From: Xanthomonas sontii
Lineage (GTDB): Bacteria > Pseudomonadota > Gammaproteobacteria > Xanthomonadales > Xanthomonadaceae
Direction: 5' to 3'
Assembly (NCBI RefSeq): GCF_040529055.1
Contig: NZ_CP132342.1
Location: forward strand, 3,780,001-3,844,000
DNA length: 64,000 bases
A program made the translations under genes and the position numbers. This document shows positions 58,264 through 64,000 of the stretch, one piece after another. The number at the start of each line of letters is the position of its first letter. Position 1 is the stretch's first letter. The notes beneath the pieces were generated by a model. That model was not told where the DNA came from. It was given only the letters and a program-made list of their open reading frames with translations, and made no database searches.

Positions 58264-58983
58264 TTACCACTCCTGGCGCTGCGGCAGCAGGCCGCGCAGT
58301 TCCTGTTCGGTGAGATTGCGCCACTGGCCCGGCTTCAGCGCGCCGAGCTTGATGTTGTCGATGCGCACGCGGCGCAACTGGGTGACGCGGTAGTCGAACG
58401 CCGCGGCCATCAAGCGGATCTGCCGGTTGAGTCCCTGCTCCAGCACGATGCGGAAGCCGAACTTGGCGATCCGCGCGGTGCGGCACGGCAGGGTCATCTG
58501 GTCGTGCACGCGCACGCCGCGCGCCATGCCGCGCAGGAATTCGTCGGTGACCGGCTTGTTCACCGCCACCAGGTATTCCTTCTGATGGCGGTTCTCCGCG
58601 CGCAGGATCTCGTTGACGATGTCGCCGTTGCTGGTCATCAGGATCAGCCCCTCGGACTCCTTGTCCAGGCGCCCGATCGGGAAGATGCGCTGCTCGTGGC
58701 CGACGAAGTCGACGATGTTGCCCTTGACCGCGCTCTCGGTGGTGCAGGTCACCCCGACCGGCTTGTTCAGCGCGATATAGACGTGGCGGCGCCCGCTCTT
58801 GGCCTTGGCGCGCGCGCGCAGCGGCTGCCCGTCGACCTTGACCTCGTCGCCCTCGCCCACCACCGAACCGACCCCACCCGGCTGGCCGTTGACGGTGACC
58901 CGGCGCGCGGCGATCAGCCGATCGGCCTCCCGGCGCGAGCAAAAACCGGTCTCGGCGATGTGCTTGTTGAGGCGGACGGACAT
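58264..58983 (-). CDS. rluF: 23S rRNA pseudouridine synthase RluF
   Basis: A 239-residue RsuA-family pseudouridine synthase that forms pseudouridine at position 2604 of 23S rRNA in the E. coli enzyme. The S4 domain is at the N-terminus (SVRLNKHIAETGFCSRREAD). IALNKPVGVTCTTE leads to the catalytic Asp in PIGRLDKESEGLI (about 107). EQGLNRQIRLMAAAFDYRV is the RluF-type end. It lacks the basic C-terminal tail of the E. coli protein. A heptamer tract lies directly upstream. Confidence 0.92.
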   Translation of the reverse strand: MSVRLNKHIAETGFCSRREADRLIAARRVTVNGQPGGVGSVVGEGDEVKVDGQPLRARAKAKSGRRHVYIALNKPVGVTCTTESAVKGNIVDFVGHEQRIFPIGRLDKESEGLILMTSNGDIVNEILRAENRHQKEYLVAVNKPVTDEFLRGMARGVRVHDQMTLPCRTARIAKFGFRIVLEQGLNRQIRLMAAAFDYRVTQLRRVRIDNIKLGALKPGQWRNLTEQELRGLLPQRQEW

Positions 58984-58987
58984 GGGC

Positions 58988-59024
58988 TGGGAGCTGGGAA
59001 TGGGGAGTTGGGAATGGGGAATGG
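58988..59024. repeat. Heptamer tract upstream of rluF
   Basis: GGGAGCT, GGGAATG, GGGAGTT, GGGAATG, GGGAATG units, 5 bases upstream of the rluF ATG. An inverted tract lies at 59098-59130. Confidence 0.85.
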
Positions 59025-59097
59025 CAACAGCGGGCTGCTGCCGGCTGGGCCATGGCTAACGTCGGGAACGACGGCAGGGAGCGGCAGCGGGGACGCC

Positions 59098-59130
59098 CCC
59101 CATTCCCGATTCCCTACTCCCTATTCCCGG
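59098..59130. repeat. Heptamer tract at the DEAD-box gene stop
   Basis: CCCATTC, CCGATTC, CCTACTC, CCTATTC and CCGG, ending 5 bases before the helicase stop codon. Confidence 0.85.
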
Positions 59131-59134
59131 CCTC

Positions 59135-61093
<1,959 letters not shown>

Positions 61094-61358
61094 GGGAGAC
61101 TCCGGGGGCGCCGCAGAGAACCGGCAGGCGCAAAGAAGCCCCTATTGTGCGCCCTGCCGGGCCGCATGTCGAAAGCAGGTGAACGACACCGTTCAGGCGT
61201 GACCCTCTGCGCACTGCCGGACGCCGGCCACCGCGGCCGCCTCCAGCAGGCGCGGCGCCGCGGGCTGCGGCAGCGGCGACAGCCCCCAGCCGCCGACATG
61301 GCGGGCGTTTTGCCCGCGAATGACCGACAATGGGCGCCGATTTCCGAGCAAGCCCCCA

Positions 61359-61580
61359 ATGCAGACCATCGATCTCCAGCTAGAAAGCGACTACGTGGAA
61401 CTCAAGCACCTGTTGAAACTGACCGGCCTGTGCGACAGCGGCGGCGCGGCCAAGGCCGTGATCAGCGAAGGCCAGGTGCGCGTGGATGGCGAGGTCGAAC
61501 TGCGCAAGGCCTGCAAGGTGCGCGCGGGCCAGGTGGTACAGCTGGGCGACGTGCAGGTGCAGGTGCTCGGCAAGGCATGA
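61359..61580 (+). CDS. S4-domain RNA-binding protein (YbcJ-like)
   Basis: A 73-residue protein consisting only of an S4 RNA-binding domain: YVELKHLLKLTGLCDSGGAA, KAVISEGQVRVDGEVELRKA and CKVRAGQVVQL. It is the YbcJ-type small basic protein thought to bind structured RNA. The start at 61359 is used; a longer ORF from 61320 is open but lacks support. It follows the DEAD-box gene divergently and precedes a hypothetical gene. Confidence 0.86.
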   Translation: MQTIDLQLESDYVELKHLLKLTGLCDSGGAAKAVISEGQVRVDGEVELRKACKVRAGQVVQLGDVQVQVLGKA

Positions 61581-61647
61581 CCGCCATCGGCGCCCCTGGC
61601 CTGCCACTCGCCGGCCGGTGGCGCCGGACAGCGCGGATCCCCGCACG

Positions 61648-61977
61648 ATGCTGATCACGCTAGGCATCCGCAACATCGCGCCGTCTGCGGAAGATCCGCA
61701 CCACGACGTGTACATCGCGCAGCTCGACCCCGACGCAGCGCAGCCGTTCCGCCTGGGCCAGTCCATCCGCGGCGGCCACGCGGAGCGCGGCGGTTCCATC
61801 TCCCTGGCGCTGGACGAACTGGAGGGCTGGACCGGCGACTGGCGCCAGCACCTGCGCCACGCCGGCTGCGCCTGGGCCATCGCGCCGATCGAAGCGGCGC
61901 AGCGCAGCGGCGACCTGCAGAGCGCCCTCGACGCGCTGGTCGCCGGTGCGGAACAGCGGCGCGCCGACGCCAGCTAG
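61648..61977 (+). CDS. Hypothetical protein
   Basis: A 109-residue protein starting MLITLGIRNIAPSAEDPHHD. It has GQSIRGGHAERGGSISLALD in the middle and an acidic/Ala-rich C-terminus (ALDALVAGAEQRRADAS). It has no signal peptide or membrane segment. A start further upstream in frame (61486) would overlap the S4 gene. I do not recognise a family. It may be conserved only in relatives. Confidence 0.5.
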   Translation: MLITLGIRNIAPSAEDPHHDVYIAQLDPDAAQPFRLGQSIRGGHAERGGSISLALDELEGWTGDWRQHLRHAGCAWAIAPIEAAQRSGDLQSALDALVAGAEQRRADAS

Positions 61978-61989
61978 CTGCCGCTGAGA

Positions 61990-62018
61990 TCGGGATTCGG
62001 GATTCGGGATTCGGAATT
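61990..62018. repeat. Heptamer tract between hypothetical and ubi-type genes
   Basis: Four GGGATTC/GGAATTG-type units, 13 bases after the hypothetical gene stop. Confidence 0.85.
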
Positions 62019-62078
62019 GAAAGCAAGCCGCGCCGAGCACCGATAGACACGCACGCATGCATCGGCACGACCGCCGCC

Positions 62079-63266
62079 TCAGCGCGCCATGGCCGCCACG
62101 CGCTGGGTCAGGTGCGCCGCGATGGCACGCTTGAACGGCGCGACCCGGTCGGCCACGCGCAGCGCGGCGCTGCGCAGGGCGCGCGCCGGCAGGCGATCGT
62201 CGGTGTACAGCGCGGCAATCGCGTTGGTCGCTTCGTACAGCGGCCGCGTGGCCAGGCGGTGCCCGCGCTGGTAGCCGGCCAGCAAGGCCGGCGCGGCAAT
62301 GTCGCCGCCGCGCGCGACCGCGTCGTGCAGCGCACGCGCCAGCCGCGCCTGGCTCTGCAGGCCGAAGTTGAACCCATGCGCGGTCACCGGATGCATGCCC
62401 ACCGCGGCGTCGCCGATCAAGGCATAGCGCTCGGCGACGAAGCGCTGCGCATAGACGGCCACCAACGGGTACGCCTGCGGCCGCACCAGTGGCGTCATCG
62501 CGCCCAGGCGATGCTCGAAGCAGCTACTGATCTCCGCCCCCAACGCCGCCTCGTCCATCTGCAGCAGCGCCTGCGCGCGTTCCGGCGGCAGGGTCAGCAC
62601 TGCCGAGGCCTCGTTGCCGTGCAGCGGCAGCAGGGCCATGGTGCGGCCGTAACCGAACCACTCCCAGGCGGTCTGATGGTGCGGGCGCTCGTGGCGCACC
62701 CGACACACCAGCATGGTGCGGCCGAAATCGCGCAGCTGCGCGCCGATCCCGCTCATGCGCCGGGTACTGGAGAAGCGGCTGTCGGCGGCGACCACCAGAC
62801 GCGCCGCCACGCTGCGCCCGTCGGAGAGCTGCAACTGCGCCTGGCGCGCGTCGCGACGCAGTGCCTGCACCGACACACCGTCGAGCAAGGTCAGACCGGG
62901 CTGGTCCTGCACCGCGGCGAACGCGGCGCGGCGGATCAGGTGATTGGGCACCAGCCAGCCGAGATCGCCACGGCCGCCCTCGCCCGCCGCAAAGGTCAGC
63001 GCGAACGGCGAGGAACCGTTCATCACCCGCGCATCGCGCAGCGGCGCGATCGCCTGCGGGTCGATCCGCGGCCACAGGTCCAACTGATCCAGCAATGCTC
63101 GCGAGGCGTGGGTCAGGGCGATTTCGCGGCCGTCGAAGGCGGCCTCGGCCAGCGCCGCGCGCGGCTGCGGCTCGATCAGCGCCAGCGACAGGCCGCTGCC
63201 GGCCAGCGAGCGGGCGAAGCACAGGCCGGCAGGGCCGGCCCCGACGATGGCGATATCCACTTGCAT
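62079..63266 (-). CDS. UbiH/UbiF/Coq6-family FAD hydroxylase
   Basis: A 395-residue FAD-dependent monooxygenase of the ubiquinone hydroxylase family. The Rossmann motif is IAIVGAGPAGLCFARSLAGS. DGREIALTHASRALLDQLDL is the UbiH/F-type signature. RLVVAADSRFSSTRRM and LIGDAAVGMHPVTAHGFNFG give the FAD-contact Asp. QLDLWPRIDPQAIAPLRDAR matches the single-gene UbiM branch better than classic UbiH, but the exact ring position it hydroxylates cannot be told from sequence. It stands apart from other ubi genes; ubiG is 30 kb away. Confidence 0.85.
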   Translation of the reverse strand: MQVDIAIVGAGPAGLCFARSLAGSGLSLALIEPQPRAALAEAAFDGREIALTHASRALLDQLDLWPRIDPQAIAPLRDARVMNGSSPFALTFAAGEGGRGDLGWLVPNHLIRRAAFAAVQDQPGLTLLDGVSVQALRRDARQAQLQLSDGRSVAARLVVAADSRFSSTRRMSGIGAQLRDFGRTMLVCRVRHERPHHQTAWEWFGYGRTMALLPLHGNEASAVLTLPPERAQALLQMDEAALGAEISSCFEHRLGAMTPLVRPQAYPLVAVYAQRFVAERYALIGDAAVGMHPVTAHGFNFGLQSQARLARALHDAVARGGDIAAPALLAGYQRGHRLATRPLYEATNAIAALYTDDRLPARALRSAALRVADRVAPFKRAIAAHLTQRVAAMAR

Positions 63267-63365
63267 GCGGCGACTCCGTGATCGGACCCGGCCAGGATAC
63301 GACCGCCGCGCACCGCGTCCTTGATCTGGATCAGCGCTGCGACGATCGGTCGCAGCCCGCGGGGC

Positions 63366-63755
63366 TCAGAACAGCGCCCACACCAGCTGCAGGATCGCCC
63401 ACAGCGACACCACCCACACAAGGCTGCGCACGTACGGCACGCCCGCCGCGTACAGCGGCACGTACGCCACACGCGCCCACAGGTAAATCTGCGCCGACAG
63501 CGCGGTGTGCGCATCGCCCTTGCCCAGCGCCGCCACCGCCACCGCCGCGGCGGCGAAGAACGGGAAGGTTTCCAGGAAGTTGCGCAGCGCGCGGTCCAGG
63601 CGCCCGGCCACGCCGGCCGGCGGCGGTTGCGGCGCATCGCGCGCGCCGGCGTTCCACTTCAGCCCGCGCTGCGCGGTGACGAAGGCGGAGGCGAGCAGCA
63701 GTTGCGCGATCCCGAGCAGGATCGCCCAGGCCAGCATGCGGATTTCGATGGGCAT
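63366..63755 (-). CDS. MAPEG-family membrane protein
   Basis: A 129-residue membrane protein of the MAPEG family, related to eicosanoid and glutathione-metabolising membrane proteins, here of unknown function. Four hydrophobic segments: MLAWAILLGIAQLLLASAFV, FLETFPFFAAAAVAVAAL, IYLWARVAYVPLYAAGVPYV and LVWVVSLWAILQLVWALF. The family motif NFLETFPFFAAA is clear. GAGG lies 5 bases before the ATG. Confidence 0.87.
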   Translation of the reverse strand: MPIEIRMLAWAILLGIAQLLLASAFVTAQRGLKWNAGARDAPQPPPAGVAGRLDRALRNFLETFPFFAAAAVAVAALGKGDAHTALSAQIYLWARVAYVPLYAAGVPYVRSLVWVVSLWAILQLVWALF

Positions 63756-63796
63756 CGGAGCCTCGGAGGAAAGGAAGACGGCGCGCAGCATGCCGC

Positions 63797-64000
63797 TCAA
63801 TCGGGCATGGCCACGTGATAACCGACCAGGCGCCAGGTCTTGTCCTCGTCCAACCGCAACGACACCAGCTCGCGCACCGGCTGCGGCGCATTGGCGAAGC
63901 GGCTGGGGAAGCTGATGTTGACGTAGGTGCCCGGCGGCACCTGCGAGCCGGCGGCGTACTGCACCCGCGCCACGCTGGCGACGCCGCGGCCGAGCAGCGC
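63797..64000 (-). CDS. DUF4019-type protein, C-terminal part
   Basis: A minus-strand frame enters from the right edge and stops at 63797. The visible 67 residues read LLGRGVASVARVQYAAGSQV, PPGTYVNISFPSRFANAPQP, VRELVSLRLDEDKTWRLVGYHV and AMPD. The F-x-NAP and ED-x-WRLVGYHV pattern is that of DUF4019, usually secreted or lipoprotein-anchored. Function unknown. The gene continues beyond 64000. Confidence 0.65.
   Translation of the reverse strand, partial: ALLGRGVASVARVQYAAGSQVPPGTYVNISFPSRFANAPQPVRELVSLRLDEDKTWRLVGYHVAMPD

Overview
The window looks like a chromosomal segment of a Xanthomonas-type gammaproteobacterium (family Xanthomonadaceae). GC content is very high. The arginine genes are the Xanthomonas set: acetylornithine transcarbamylase, acetylcitrulline deacetylase and a fused N-acetylglutamate synthase/kinase. 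There is also a Xanthomonas-type alpha-amino acid ester hydrolase, and the intergenic regions carry GGATTCG heptamer tracts and CCCTCTCCC palindromic elements. This is an inference from gene content; species cannot be fixed here. Most of the window is ordinary housekeeping sequence. No prophage, insertion sequence, integrase or CRISPR array was seen.

Layout. Positions 1-3102: a gene tail, tRNA-Pro(CGG), a small secreted protein, the broken end of a type I secretion adaptor (HlyD family) and a secreted ester hydrolase. Positions 3337-15019: one long minus-strand arginine/proline gene set in the order argF', argG, GNAT, argE', argB(NAGS/K), GNAT, argC, argH, YCII protein, proB, proA. It is preceded by a 33-codon ORF and a terminator that together have the geometry of a ribosome-mediated attenuator; this is the most interesting observation. 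Positions 15070-20288: a secreted YcfJ-like protein, cysS, sufE coupled to an MFS exporter, and an alpha/beta hydrolase. Positions 20289-22158: an AT-rich patch and small secreted proteins of unknown function. Positions 22409-26132: a DksA protein with a long Ala/Lys/Pro tail, then overlapping yidD, dihydroorotase and M23 peptidase genes. Positions 26315-30546: a YiiX-like NlpC/P60 protein coupled to a diguanylate cyclase, then a secreted pectinesterase.

Positions 30749-36968: a squalene/phytoene synthase-like protein, a HAD phosphatase, ubiG, an MTA/SAH deaminase, a TMEM175 channel, efp and the divergent EF-P modifier gene epmB. Positions 37029-44572: a periplasmic binding protein coupled to a HAMP-GGDEF-EAL sensor, trmJ, suhB, and a chemoreceptor behind a strong FliA-type promoter match. 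Positions 44809-51620: secF, secD, yajC, tgt and an ABC exporter. Positions 51788-64000: a serine hydrolase, DUF72 protein, KdgT permease, EamA transporter, GAF-GGDEF protein, rluF, a DEAD-box helicase, an S4 protein, a ubiquinone-type flavin hydroxylase, a MAPEG protein and a partial DUF4019 protein.

Links between genes. The acetylated arginine route is complete in the window except for the aminotransferase (ArgD). proB and proA extend the same gene string into proline. EF-P and its beta-lysylation enzyme EpmB are divergent neighbours. Pectinesterase and KdgT are two separated parts of pectin use by a plant-associated bacterium. Three proteins carry GGDEF domains, two with altered signature motifs. 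Repeats are packed against gene ends and in several places supply codons, a stop codon or a ribosome binding site.
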